A DNA stretch of 64,000 bases, taken from assembly GCF_052114085.1 (NCBI RefSeq), contig NZ_JBFREB010000001.1:2666001-2730000 (forward strand), read 5' to 3'. Position numbers and translations under genes: made by a program. The notes under the pieces are model-generated. The model ran no database searches. It was not told where the DNA came from and saw nothing but the letters and a program-made list of their open reading frames with translations. This document shows, piece after piece, positions 33,266 through 41,235 of this stretch; the stretch's first letter is position 1, and each line of letters begins with the position of its first letter. This DNA comes from Leifsonia sp052114085. GTDB lineage: Bacteria > Actinomycetota > Actinomycetes > Actinomycetales > Microbacteriaceae.

Positions 33266-34147
33266 GTGTCACCGAATACGCCCCCACCTGTGCCCGCGGT
33301 CGTGCTGTCGGAGAGCGGATTCCTGGCGGCGGTGGAGCCGGACCGCTTCGTGCCCGGCGCCTATCAGCTGGTGGTGGACGGGACTCCGCAGTCGCACGTC
33401 AACCTCGACGACCCCTCGCAGCTGTTCTTCGAGTACGTGCAGCGGATGGGCAACGTCATCGACCTGATCGGCGACCCCGGCGAGCCGATCACCGCGGTGC
33501 ATCTGGGGGCCGGTGCGCTGACCCTCCCGCGCTACGTCGCGTACACCCGCCCGGGCTCGCGCCAGCAGGTGGTCGAGTTGGAGAGCCGCCTGGTGGATCT
33601 GGTGCGCGAGCAGCTGCCGCTCCCCCGGTACGCGCAGATCCGCATCCGGCACGGGGACGCCCGCGAGGTCGTCGGCAAGCTGCCCGCCGGGTTGCGCGGC
33701 GCGGTCGACCTGCTCGTGGTGGATATCTTCAGCGGCGCGCGCACTCCGGCGCACGTGACCAGTGTCGAGTTCTACCGCTCGGCGGTCTCCCTGCTGAAGC
33801 CGGACGGCATCGTGCTCGTCAACGTCGCGGACGGGCCGCCGCTGACCTTCGCCCGCAGCCAGGTCTCCACGCTCGGAGCGGTCGTCGAGAACGTGGCCGC
33901 TCTGGCCGAGACGCAGGTGCTGAAGGGCCGCAGGTTCGGGAACGTCGTGCTGGTCGGCTCCAATTCGCCCCTGCCGCTGGAGTGGCTACCGCGGCTGCTG
34001 GCGAGCGGACCGCATCCCGCGAAGGCCGTCGCCGGTGAGGAGTTGCGCACGTTCGCCGCGAACGCGCCCATCGTCACAGACGCGACCAGCGTGCCGTCCC
34101 CTCCGCCGGCGCGCAGCATCTTCCAGTCCGGCACCCGCCGGGACTGA
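33266..34147 (+). CDS. Spermidine synthase-like methyltransferase-fold protein (293 aa)
   Basis: A class I methyltransferase fold as in spermidine synthases. AVHLGAGALTLPRYVAYTRP (~73-92) is the SAM-site glycine motif, ELESRLVDLVRE follows it, and VDLLVVDIFSGARTPAHV (~150-167) corresponds to the active-site loop. The canonical polyamine-synthase residues are not obviously complete, so the reaction is open. The GTG start is preceded by TAGGCT (33254-33259), six bases away, with no ribosome binding site, which points to a leaderless mRNA. Confidence 0.8.
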   Translation: MSPNTPPPVPAVVLSESGFLAAVEPDRFVPGAYQLVVDGTPQSHVNLDDPSQLFFEYVQRMGNVIDLIGDPGEPITAVHLGAGALTLPRYVAYTRPGSRQQVVELESRLVDLVREQLPLPRYAQIRIRHGDAREVVGKLPAGLRGAVDLLVVDIFSGARTPAHVTSVEFYRSAVSLLKPDGIVLVNVADGPPLTFARSQVSTLGAVVENVAALAETQVLKGRRFGNVVLVGSNSPLPLEWLPRLLASGPHPAKAVAGEELRTFAANAPIVTDATSVPSPPPARSIFQSGTRRD

Positions 34148-34156
34148 TCTCGTCGT

Positions 34157-35071
34157 TCAGGCGTGCCGGAAGGTCAGCGGCTGTCCGGGACGGAGCTGCG
34201 CGAAGGCGTCGAGGGAGGCGTCGGAGACCACGGCGATCACCGGATAGCCTCCGGTGACCGGGTGGTCGGCCAGCAGCACCGTGGGCCGACCGTCGGGCGA
34301 GACCTGCACGGCCCCGGCCACCATGGGCTCACTCGGCAGTTCGGCGGTGATCGCCCGTTCGAGAACGGCCGTCGGATGCGGTCCCGCGTCGGCCGTATGC
34401 GCCCCGTGACGGGCCGCGGCGGGCGGGTCCAGCCGCATCCCGATCCGGTCGGCTTCGGCCGCGGCGCGCCACTCGACGGTGAAGAACGCCTCCAGCGCCG
34501 CGGCGGTGAACCAGTCGGCCCGCGGCCCGCGGTGGGCGCGGACCTCGACGACGCCCGCTGCGGGATCGGCGACGGGAACGAAGTCGAGCAGCGGGAGGTC
34601 CGAGCCGGGATGCTCGCCGAGCGGCAGCAGGTCCCCGGCTGCCAGCGGCGCAGGACCGAGGCCGGCGAGGGTGTCCCTGGATCGCGAGCCGAGGACCGGC
34701 GCGACATCGACGCCGCCGCGCACCGCGAGGTACCGGCGGGCGCCGGCCACAGCCGGAGCGATGCGCAGGATCTGGCCCTCGTACGCGCGGACCGCGAGGT
34801 GCGCATCCACCGGTCCCCCGTCGAGCAGCAACGGACCCGTCGCACCGGTCACGGCGAACCAGGTGTCGCGCTCGAAGCGGGTCTCGAAACCGCCGAGCAG
34901 GACCTCGATCCCGGCGTCGGTCTCGGGGTTGCCCAGCAAGCGATTGCCGAGCCGCAGAGCACCGCGATCGAGTGCGCCCGAGCGGCCGACGCCGAGGGCG
35001 GCGAAGCCCGGCCGGCCGAGGTCCTGCACGAGGGAGAGCGCGCCGGGGTTCAGGATGCGGAGGCCGCTCAC
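34157..35071 (-). CDS. pxpC: 5-oxoprolinase subunit C (304 aa)
   Basis: A biotin-dependent-carboxyltransferase-like subunit of the ATP-dependent 5-oxoprolinase, which opens the lactam of pyroglutamate to glutamate. Typical motifs are LSLVQDLGRPGFAALGVGRS at the N-terminus, LGNPETDAGIEVLLGG and YLAVRGGVDVAPVLGSRSRD, and EPMVAGAVQVSPDGRPTVLL near the end. The GTG start overlaps the pxpB stop by four bases. It is the last gene of the operon. Confidence 0.93.
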   Translation of the reverse strand: MSGLRILNPGALSLVQDLGRPGFAALGVGRSGALDRGALRLGNRLLGNPETDAGIEVLLGGFETRFERDTWFAVTGATGPLLLDGGPVDAHLAVRAYEGQILRIAPAVAGARRYLAVRGGVDVAPVLGSRSRDTLAGLGPAPLAAGDLLPLGEHPGSDLPLLDFVPVADPAAGVVEVRAHRGPRADWFTAAALEAFFTVEWRAAAEADRIGMRLDPPAAARHGAHTADAGPHPTAVLERAITAELPSEPMVAGAVQVSPDGRPTVLLADHPVTGGYPVIAVVSDASLDAFAQLRPGQPLTFRHA

Positions 35072-35685
35072 CGCGCCTCCCGGAACCGGACGACGGTCCC
35101 CGGCCGGAGCAGCGCCGGCGGGTCGGCGGTCTCGTCCCAGAGGGCCGCATCCGTCCGGCCGATCAGCTGCCAGCCGCCCGGGCTCGACCGCGGGTAGACG
35201 CCGGTGAAGGCGCCGGCAAGGCCGACCGCACCGGGAGGGACTGCGGTGCGCGGGGTCGCCCGGCGGGGCACGTCGAGCGGGTCGCCGTCGGTCACGAGGT
35301 AGGCGAAGCCCGGCGCGAAGCCGCCGAAGGCGACCCGCCACGGCGACTCGGTGTGGAAGCGGACCACCTCGGCTGCGGAGAGTCCGGTCAGCCGGGCGAC
35401 CTCCCCGAAGTCCTCGCCGTCGTAGTGCACGTCGAGCACGACGGCGCGTGCCTCCACCGCTGCGGCGGCGAGCGGCTCGGTGCGGTGCACCCAGGCGGTC
35501 GCGGCACTCGGCGACAGGATGCGCGGCTCGACCACCACGCCGATCGTCCGGGCGGCCGGGATCAGCTCCACCACACCGTCCGGCCTGGTCGCGTCGAGAC
35601 CGCGGAACAGGGCGAAGACCGCCTCCAGGTCGTCCAGCTGGACCAGGAGGGCGTGGTCGCCGTAGGGCAGGATGCGCCGCGTCAT
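35068..35685 (-). CDS. pxpB: 5-oxoprolinase subunit B (205 aa)
   Basis: The allophanate-hydrolase-subunit-1-like partner of PxpC. It begins RRILPYGDHALLVQLDDLEA and contains VRFHTESPWRVAFGGFAPGF and then AGAFTGVYPRSSPGGWQLIG, the signatures of this family. It overlaps both neighbours by four bases (ATGA with pxpA, GTGA with pxpC), so the three subunits are made together. Confidence 0.93.
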   Translation of the reverse strand: MTRRILPYGDHALLVQLDDLEAVFALFRGLDATRPDGVVELIPAARTIGVVVEPRILSPSAATAWVHRTEPLAAAAVEARAVVLDVHYDGEDFGEVARLTGLSAAEVVRFHTESPWRVAFGGFAPGFAYLVTDGDPLDVPRRATPRTAVPPGAVGLAGAFTGVYPRSSPGGWQLIGRTDAALWDETADPPALLRPGTVVRFREAR

Positions 35686-36443
35686 GCGAACGGCTCCACG
35701 CCGATGTCCGCGGCGGCGAGCGCTGCGCGAACGGCGAGCGCCATGGCGACCGCGCCCGGGGTGTCGCCGTGAAGGCACAGCGAGTCGACCTGGACGGTCA
35801 CCTCTTCCCCGTCAATGGCGGTGACTGCGCCGTCGGTGACCATCCGGACGGCGCGGGCGGCGATCTCCGCCTGGTCGGACAGCAGCGCTCCGGGCTCGGT
35901 GCGCGGCACCAGGGTGCCGTCGGACCGGTATCCCCGGTCGACGAACGCCTCGCGCACGAACCGCAGTCCCGCCTCGCCCGCCGCGCGCTCCACCGCCGAG
36001 CCGGCCAGTCCGAGCAGAGCGAGGGACGGGTCGAACGCGATCACCGCATCCACCACGGCGTTCGCCTGCCGCTCGTCGTGCACGATGCGGTTGTAGAGGG
36101 CGCCATGCGGCTTGACGTAGCGCGCGGCGGTGCCCGCCACTCGAGTCAGGCCGCTCAGCGCCGCCAACTGGTAGAGGACCTCGTCGCGCAGTTCCGCCGG
36201 CGGCACGTCCATCGCCCGCCGACCGAAGCCGGCGAGGTCGCGGTAGGAGACGTGCGCCCCGACGGTGACGCCGTTGGCGGCGGCCTCCCGGCAGACGCTC
36301 AGCATCGTGGAGGCGTCGCCCGCGTGGAAGCCGCACGCCACGTTCGCGCTGGAGACGACCCGCAGCAGTGCGGCGTCATCGCCCATCGTCCACGCGCCGA
36401 AGGACTCGCCCAGGTCGCTGTTCAGGTCGATGGTGGGAGCCAT
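35682..36443 (-). CDS. pxpA: 5-oxoprolinase subunit A, LamB/YcsF family (253 aa)
   Basis: IDLNSDLGESFGAWTMGDDA at the N-terminus, ANVACGFHAGDASTM, and YVKPHGALYNRI are hallmark motifs of the YcsF/PxpA family. The typical length is kept. It starts inside the end of the upstream CGNR regulator gene, overlapping it by 22 bases. Transcription through regulator and enzyme genes is therefore continuous. Confidence 0.94.
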   Translation of the reverse strand: MAPTIDLNSDLGESFGAWTMGDDAALLRVVSSANVACGFHAGDASTMLSVCREAAANGVTVGAHVSYRDLAGFGRRAMDVPPAELRDEVLYQLAALSGLTRVAGTAARYVKPHGALYNRIVHDERQANAVVDAVIAFDPSLALLGLAGSAVERAAGEAGLRFVREAFVDRGYRSDGTLVPRTEPGALLSDQAEIAARAVRMVTDGAVTAIDGEEVTVQVDSLCLHGDTPGAVAMALAVRAALAAADIGVEPFA

Positions 36444-37183
36444 GTGGCTATTGTCTCAACCTCGGAGCCCCAAGCCGTGGCGGGCTCCGTTGCCTCGGTC
36501 GCAGGCTCCCTCGGGGCTGGGGTCGCGGCACCGCTCCGCGCTGCCCCCAGCTCCACCGCCCGCGCCCGGTGCGCACGCACCTTCGCGCGGTTGCCGCAGC
36601 GCTGCATCGAGCACCAGCGCCGGGTGCCGCTGCGCGACGTGTCCAGGTAGACGAGGCGGCAGTCGTCGGCCGAGCACTCACGGATGCGCCCGTCGATGTC
36701 CGGGCCGAACAGGCGCACGGCGTCGCGGGCGAGCGAACCGAGGGCCTGGTGCGGGCGCGCGTTCGTCCTCCCCGCCTGGCGTCCACCGCCGGCCAGCACC
36801 GGTGGGATGTCGGGCGTGGCCGCGAAGAGGTTGATCACGTCGACGTCGTCGGGCGACAGGTCGTCGCCAGCACTCGCCTGCCGGGCCAACCGGCCGATCG
36901 CGGAGCGGAGTGCAACGGCGTCGCGGAGCTCGCGCTCCCCCGCGGTCGACGCGACCTCCGGGAATCGCTCGATCAGCCAGGCGTTCAGGCCGTCGGCGTC
37001 GCGGATGGCCTCCCAGTCCGCCGCATCTCCCGCGTCTCCCGCATCCCCCGCGTTCGGCGCATCGAAATCGATACCGCCCGTGTACGCGAAATCGAGGGCG
37101 AGAGCGCCCGAGTCGAACCACCAGCGCTGGCCGTCGCGGGGCTCCAGCCACTGGCCGGTCCGTCTGGTGAGTAACGCTTCCAT
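36422..37183 (-). CDS. CGNR zinc-finger transcription regulator (253 aa)
   Basis: The C-terminal third carries a treble-clef zinc finger, IRECSADDCRLVYLDTSRSG followed by RRWCSMQRCGNRAKVRAHR, which defines the CGNR family. The N-terminal part (residues ~1-150) is the ABATE-type ligand-binding region, with a short GDA repeat near residue 45. Such regulators usually control a neighbouring catabolic operon. Here the overlap with pxpA suggests control of pyroglutamate use. TAGGGT nine bases before the ATG is a plausible -10, leaving almost no leader. Confidence 0.88.
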   Translation of the reverse strand: MEALLTRRTGQWLEPRDGQRWWFDSGALALDFAYTGGIDFDAPNAGDAGDAGDAADWEAIRDADGLNAWLIERFPEVASTAGERELRDAVALRSAIGRLARQASAGDDLSPDDVDVINLFAATPDIPPVLAGGGRQAGRTNARPHQALGSLARDAVRLFGPDIDGRIRECSADDCRLVYLDTSRSGTRRWCSMQRCGNRAKVRAHRARAVELGAARSGAATPAPREPATEATEPATAWGSEVETIATWLPPST

Positions 37184-37246
37184 CGCCAGAACACCCTACC
37201 TGGCGACGGATGGGAAGCCGGACGGCGGCGCTGGCATACTGGGCGG

Positions 37247-37855
37247 ATGACCGCGACGCGCCCGGACCCGCACGCCCGGCTGGACGGCGCCACGGTGCGC
37301 CTCCGGGCGCTGACGCACGACGACCTGCCCGACCTGTTCGACGCCATCGGGCATCCGGAGGTGTTCGCCGGAGGCTGGGGAGGCGGACCGGCCGCGTATC
37401 GCGACACCTACGAGGAGTGGCGTGAGCACATGCTCCACTACCTCGACTGGGAGCGCAGCAACGTCACGGCGGTGGTCCTGCGTGACGGGGACCGCCTGGT
37501 CGGCACGACGACCCTCGGCGACTTCGACCTGGTGAACGACTCCGCGCACATCGGCTGGACGGCTTACGCGCCCGAAGTGTGGGGCAGCCGCGTGAACGGT
37601 GAGACCAAGCGTCTGCTCCTCGGCGCGGCCTTCGATCACGGGTTCGAGAGGGTGAAGCTCCAGGCGGATGTGCTGAACGAGCGCTCGCGGTCCGCGATCC
37701 TGCGGCTCGGAGCCCGCTTCGAAGGCGTCCTCCGGCACACGCAGCGCCGTGCCGACGGTAGCTGGCGCGACACCGCCGTGTACTCCATCCTGCGCGAGGA
37801 GTGGCCGGAGGTCCGGGATGCGCTGGACGCGCGACTGGGACTCACGCGCGCCTAG
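37247..37855 (+). CDS. GNAT family N-acetyltransferase, RimJ/RimL type (202 aa)
   Basis: VRLRALTHDDLPDLFDAIGH at residues ~16-35 and the central HIGWTAYAPEVWGSRVNGET, then LNERSRSAILRLGARFEGVL, are typical of RimJ/RimL-like acetyltransferases. The acetyl-CoA loop is degenerate (GSRVNGETK). The substrate cannot be told. CATACT lies six bases before the ATG and there is no ribosome binding site, so the mRNA is probably leaderless. Confidence 0.88.
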   Translation: MTATRPDPHARLDGATVRLRALTHDDLPDLFDAIGHPEVFAGGWGGGPAAYRDTYEEWREHMLHYLDWERSNVTAVVLRDGDRLVGTTTLGDFDLVNDSAHIGWTAYAPEVWGSRVNGETKRLLLGAAFDHGFERVKLQADVLNERSRSAILRLGARFEGVLRHTQRRADGSWRDTAVYSILREEWPEVRDALDARLGLTRA

Positions 37856-37867
37856 CGTACCTGCTGC

Positions 37868-37914
37868 GTCTGCTGCACCCCGGCACGAGTGCGGATGCGC
37901 GAGCAGCAGCAGAC
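37868..37914. terminator. Inverted repeat between convergent genes
   Basis: GTCTGCTGC (37868-37876) and GCAGCAGAC (37906-37914) flank an inner GCAC-GA-GTGC hairpin. Placed between the convergent acetyltransferase and SprT-like genes, it could work as a terminator in both directions. It has no U-tract. Confidence 0.4.
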
Positions 37915-37944
37915 GTACCGGGCGACCGCAGACCCGCCGGTGAC

Positions 37945-38442
37945 CTATTCGGTAGCCGCGGCCGCGGCGACGCGACGCTGCGACGACGAGACCTCGCGGT
38001 GCTGCCACGCGATGAGGTTCGCCGCATCGAAGCGGCGAGAACAGGCTCCGCAGGCGAGAGCGCGGGCCGGCTTCCGATACCGGTAATGCGTGTGCCCGTT
38101 CGGGCAGGTCCCCACCCAGGGGGCCAGGTCGTCCGCGATGGCACCGCCGTGGAGGCGCTTGCCCTCGTATCCCAGGTCGAGCGCGATCGCCCGCCAACGC
38201 GGACCATGGCCCGCCCGCGACCCGGCGAGCGCGTGCGCGACCTCGTGCAGCAGGATCTGGTGGATCTCGTCGTCCTCGTAGCGTGCGGCCAGATAGCGCG
38301 AGACGGTGATCCGCTTGGACGTGTAGTTGCAGAGCCCTGCGCGGGTCTTGGCGTTGTCGAAGCCGAAGCTCCAGACGTTCGGATCGAGGTGCAACGCGAT
38401 CAGGGCATCCGCCCAGCGACGGACACGGTCGAGTTCCGCCAT
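37945..38442 (-). CDS. SprT-like zinc metalloprotease (165 aa)
   Basis: A SprT/Spartan-like domain with the zinc motif LLHEVAHAL (HEVAH at residues 66-70) and a further zinc-ribbon-like CPNGH...CGACSRRF toward the C-terminus. Related proteins act on DNA-protein crosslinks, but bacterial members are poorly known. The ATG at 38442 was chosen because it overlaps the stop of a 12-codon ORF (TGATG). A GTG ten codons upstream has its GGAGGA directly adjacent and is less likely. Confidence 0.85.
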   Translation of the reverse strand: MAELDRVRRWADALIALHLDPNVWSFGFDNAKTRAGLCNYTSKRITVSRYLAARYEDDEIHQILLHEVAHALAGSRAGHGPRWRAIALDLGYEGKRLHGGAIADDLAPWVGTCPNGHTHYRYRKPARALACGACSRRFDAANLIAWQHREVSSSQRRVAAAAATE

Positions 38443-38480
38443 CAGGGGCGACCCCCGTCCGGAGCGCTCCACTCCTCCAT
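38442..38480 (-). CDS. Putative 12-residue leader ORF coupled to the SprT-like gene
   Basis: ATG...TGA encodes MEEWSAPDGGRP. Its TGA shares an A with the ATG of the protease gene (TGATG). TAGGAT lies seven bases before its ATG and can act as a -10 (leaderless start) or, through AGGA, as a ribosome binding site. The TAG of that box is the stop codon of the upstream gene. The protease gene has no good ribosome binding site of its own, so coupling through this ORF is plausible but unproven. Confidence 0.4.
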   Translation of the reverse strand: MEEWSAPDGGRP

Positions 38481-38490
38481 GCCGTGCATC

Positions 38491-39066
38491 CTACGCGCGA
38501 TCGAGGCCCGACTCGCTGCCGGGGGCGTCCCCGGAGGCTGCCGACGTGCCGCGGTGCTCATCCAGAGCGGACTGGACGACGGCGACCGCGGTCAGGGCGG
38601 CCTGGATCTCGGCGGGCGATGCGCCGAGCTTTTCACGCAGGAACACGGCGGACGTCATGTCGGAGAGAGCGTTCTCGTAGTCGCCCGTGTCGAAGTACAC
38701 CTTGCCGCGGTTCTGGATGGCGAACGCCTCCAGCGCGGTCCACTCGCGTCCGCGAGCCTCATCGACGCAGCCGGTGAGCTCCACCACCGCCTCGTCGGCC
38801 TTGCCCTGGTACTGGAGCACCTGCGCTCTGCGAACACGCGCACCGAGCAGCTGCTCGCGGTCGCCGGTGAAGCGCGCCTGGCGCACGGCCTCGTTCGCCA
38901 CTTCGTAGGCGTCGTCGAGCCTGTCGAGCAGGCGGAGGAGGACGGCTTTCTCGTTGAGCGCGCTCAGGCTGCGCAGGCTGCCGAGTTCTTCAAGACGCTC
39001 GCCGGCAGCGCGCAGATCGACGCGTTCGCGCAGGGTGGTCGGATCGTATCCGAGGATGATGCTCAG
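38491..39066 (-). CDS. TPR-like helical protein with a probable CTG start (191 aa)
   Basis: Helix-turn-helix repeats rich in Ala, Leu and Arg (LSALNEKAVLLRLLDRLDDA, RRAQVLQYQGKADEAVVEL, IQNRGKVYFDTGDYENALSD) have the spacing of tetratricopeptide repeats. The only ATG/GTG/TTG start (GTG at 38901) would remove the first repeat. The frame stays open upstream to a TAG, and the repeats continue back to LSIILGYDPTTLRERV. A CTG at 39066 lies seven bases after a perfect GGGAG ribosome binding site and is the best start. Function unknown; TPR proteins mediate protein contacts. Confidence 0.65.
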   Translation of the reverse strand: MSIILGYDPTTLRERVDLRAAGERLEELGSLRSLSALNEKAVLLRLLDRLDDAYEVANEAVRQARFTGDREQLLGARVRRAQVLQYQGKADEAVVELTGCVDEARGREWTALEAFAIQNRGKVYFDTGDYENALSDMTSAVFLREKLGASPAEIQAALTAVAVVQSALDEHRGTSAASGDAPGSESGLDRA

Positions 39067-39116
39067 GGTTGTGCTCCCGATCGGTGTCTCGCCACCAGAC
39101 TACCCGCAGGAGGGGG

Positions 39117-40280
39117 TCAGCCCGGGCGCTTGACAGCTTGTGCCGGAGTGAGCGGCACTTCGATGAGCCGATCGTCGCCCTTGCGCGGGGATCCGCGCCC
39201 GTCCGTGTTGTTCGTCAGGATCCAAATGCGGTCACCGACCGCGACCACATCGCGGAGCCGGCCGAAGGCTCCGTCGAAGGACGGCACGGCCGTCACGGGC
39301 GCCGCCCCATCGGTCGACCAGGCCGTCCACAACCGCTGGCCCCGGAGCGCCGCGAGGAACACCGTGTCGCCCACCACGGCCAGCCCGCTGGGGCTCGCCT
39401 CGGACGTCGGCCACTGATAGACGGGGTCCGTGTACCTCGGGTCGCCGCCGACGCCCTCGACCTCCGGCCAGCCGTAGTTCGACCCGGCGCGGATGATGTT
39501 CAGCTCGTCCCACGTGTTCTGGCCGAACTCGGACGCCCACATCGTGCCGCGCGAATCCCAGCCGATGCCCTGCGGGTTGCGGTGACCGTAGGTCCACACG
39601 GGAGAGGCGGGGAACGGGTTGTCGCTCGGCATCCGACCGTCCGGAGTGACGCGGAGGATCTTCCCGCCGAGGGATGCGACGTTCTGCGCGTTGCCCGGAT
39701 CGGATGCATCCCCGGCCGTGATGTACAGCATCCCGTCGGGACCGAACGCGATCCGGCCGCCGTCGTGGTTGCCCGCCTTCGGGATGCCCGTGACGACCGG
39801 TGTCGGCGTACCGATCGAGTAGCTGCCTGACGCGCCGCTCAGCGGCATCCGCACCACCCGGTTGTCGTCCGCGGTCGTCAGGTACGCGTAGAGCTGCGTC
39901 GGAGCGGCCGATGGCACCGCGAGTCCGAGCAGGCCGCTCTCGCCTTCGTGGACGACCCCCGGCACCGTGCCGACGTCACGCAGGCCGCCCTGCGGCAGCC
40001 GTTCACGGATGCGGCCGGAGTCGCGCTCGCTGATCAGCGCCGACCCGTTCGGGAGAGGAACGATCGACCACGGTGCCTCCAGCCCGGTCTCGAGCACGGT
40101 CGTCTGCTCGCTCGGTTGCCACGGGATCGCCGCGACCGCCGCCGAACTGCCCGTCGGGCGCGGCGTCGGGCTGCGTGTGACCGTCGGATCCGGACTCGGC
40201 GCGGGCGCCGAGCATCCCGCCAGAACGACGACGGCCGCCGCCAGGGCGAAGAGCCCTGAGCGGCGGCCGGGACGGATCAT
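39117..40280 (-). CDS. Lipoprotein PQQ-dependent sugar dehydrogenase-like (387 aa)
   Basis: A signal peptide with lipobox VVLAGC (Cys at ~23) precedes a Ser/Thr/Pro linker and a six-bladed beta-propeller of the glucose/sorbosone dehydrogenase family. Motifs are APWSIVPLPNGSALISERDS, GLLGLAVP, and NHDGGRIAFGPDGMLYITAGD followed by HRNPQGIGWDSRGTMWASEFG. Such enzymes oxidise aldoses outside the membrane using PQQ. Whether this one binds PQQ is not certain from sequence. GGAGG lies five bases before the ATG. Confidence 0.88.
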   Translation of the reverse strand: MIRPGRRSGLFALAAAVVVLAGCSAPAPSPDPTVTRSPTPRPTGSSAAVAAIPWQPSEQTTVLETGLEAPWSIVPLPNGSALISERDSGRIRERLPQGGLRDVGTVPGVVHEGESGLLGLAVPSAAPTQLYAYLTTADDNRVVRMPLSGASGSYSIGTPTPVVTGIPKAGNHDGGRIAFGPDGMLYITAGDASDPGNAQNVASLGGKILRVTPDGRMPSDNPFPASPVWTYGHRNPQGIGWDSRGTMWASEFGQNTWDELNIIRAGSNYGWPEVEGVGGDPRYTDPVYQWPTSEASPSGLAVVGDTVFLAALRGQRLWTAWSTDGAAPVTAVPSFDGAFGRLRDVVAVGDRIWILTNNTDGRGSPRKGDDRLIEVPLTPAQAVKRPG

Positions 40281-40295
40281 CGTGGCCTCCGGTCG

Positions 40296-40598
40296 TCAGT
40301 CGACGACGCGGACGTCCTTCCAGAACGCGACGTAGTTGCTGTAGTCCTTGCCCACCCGATCGAACGAGCTCGGGTACGGCGTCGGATAGCTCCAGGCGCG
40401 GTCCTGCAGCAGGCCGTCCTCCCCCTTCACGGAGAAGTACTGGCACTCGCCCTTCCAGGGACAGGTGTACGGGGTGGCGCTCTCGACGAGGTACTCGGAC
40501 TTCACGCTCGCGGGCGGGAAGTACCAGTTGCCCTCGATGCGGATGAGCTCATCCTGCGGGGCCTCGGCGATCACGGTGTCGTTCAGCACGGCTTTCAT
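40296..40598 (-). CDS. DUF427 domain protein (100 aa)
   Basis: A short protein starting MKAVLNDTVIAEAPQDELIR with the family signature TPYTCPWKGECQYFSV. DUF427 proteins have an unknown enzymatic role, with conserved Tyr, Trp and Cys residues around a small cavity. The ribosome binding site AGGAGG lies seven bases before the ATG. It stands 15 bases upstream of the sugar dehydrogenase gene on the same strand. Confidence 0.9.
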   Translation of the reverse strand: MKAVLNDTVIAEAPQDELIRIEGNWYFPPASVKSEYLVESATPYTCPWKGECQYFSVKGEDGLLQDRAWSYPTPYPSSFDRVGKDYSNYVAFWKDVRVVD

Positions 40599-40638
40599 GT
40601 AAAACCTCCTGTCCGAGCGAACGTACGCCGGCCCGCGA

Positions 40639-41235
40639 TCATTCCGAGGCGAGCGCACCGCTCTGCCGGGAGTCTCGCAGCACGGTCACAGTGTCCGAGG
40701 TTCCGAGGCGGCCGAGCGCCGCGATGTCGGCAGCCGAGGCACCGGCGGCGACGCGCTCCTGCCCGGAGACGGAGGCGGTGAGAAGATGCGCGACGGCACC
40801 GCGCAGGCCGGTGAAGGCAGCGCACGCGGCCGCGGCCTCCGGCGATGAGTAGTCGATTCCGAGCGTAGCGAGACCGTCGACGACGGCGCCGGCGGCGAGC
40901 AGGTCTTCGACCGCGAAACGCGCCGCCCCGCCCGGCGTCGATCCGCCCGCCGCGATCAGCGCGACCATGGCCCTCCGGCCGAGGCGGACCTGCTCGTGCA
41001 GGATCCAGGAGGCGACGGCTGCGGCGTCCGTGAAGCCGGCGGCCAGCACGGCACCATCGCCGGGGAGTTCCGGCGCCGGCGACGATTCGTCGGCGAGCGC
41101 ATCCACCCACACGATCACGTCGGCATCGGCGGCCACGGCATGAGCGCCCTCGACGGCCCAGTCGAAGCGCACCTGATACTTGGCCTGGCGCTGGGCAGCG
41201 GGAATGACGGAGTCGGAGTGCGTCGGCTGGGTCAC
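40639..41235 (-). CDS. ComB-like 2-phosphosulfolactate phosphatase family protein (198 aa)
   Basis: KYQVRFDWAVEGAHAVAADA followed by DVIVWVDAL and VALIAAGGSTPGGAARFAVED match the pattern of the ComB family (acidic Mg-binding site, GSTxG-like loop). True ComB takes part in coenzyme M synthesis in archaea; bacterial members have other or unknown substrates. The GTG start overlaps the EVE protein stop by four bases and no better start is seen. Confidence 0.72.
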   Translation of the reverse strand: MTQPTHSDSVIPAAQRQAKYQVRFDWAVEGAHAVAADADVIVWVDALADESSPAPELPGDGAVLAAGFTDAAAVASWILHEQVRLGRRAMVALIAAGGSTPGGAARFAVEDLLAAGAVVDGLATLGIDYSSPEAAAACAAFTGLRGAVAHLLTASVSGQERVAAGASAADIAALGRLGTSDTVTVLRDSRQSGALASE

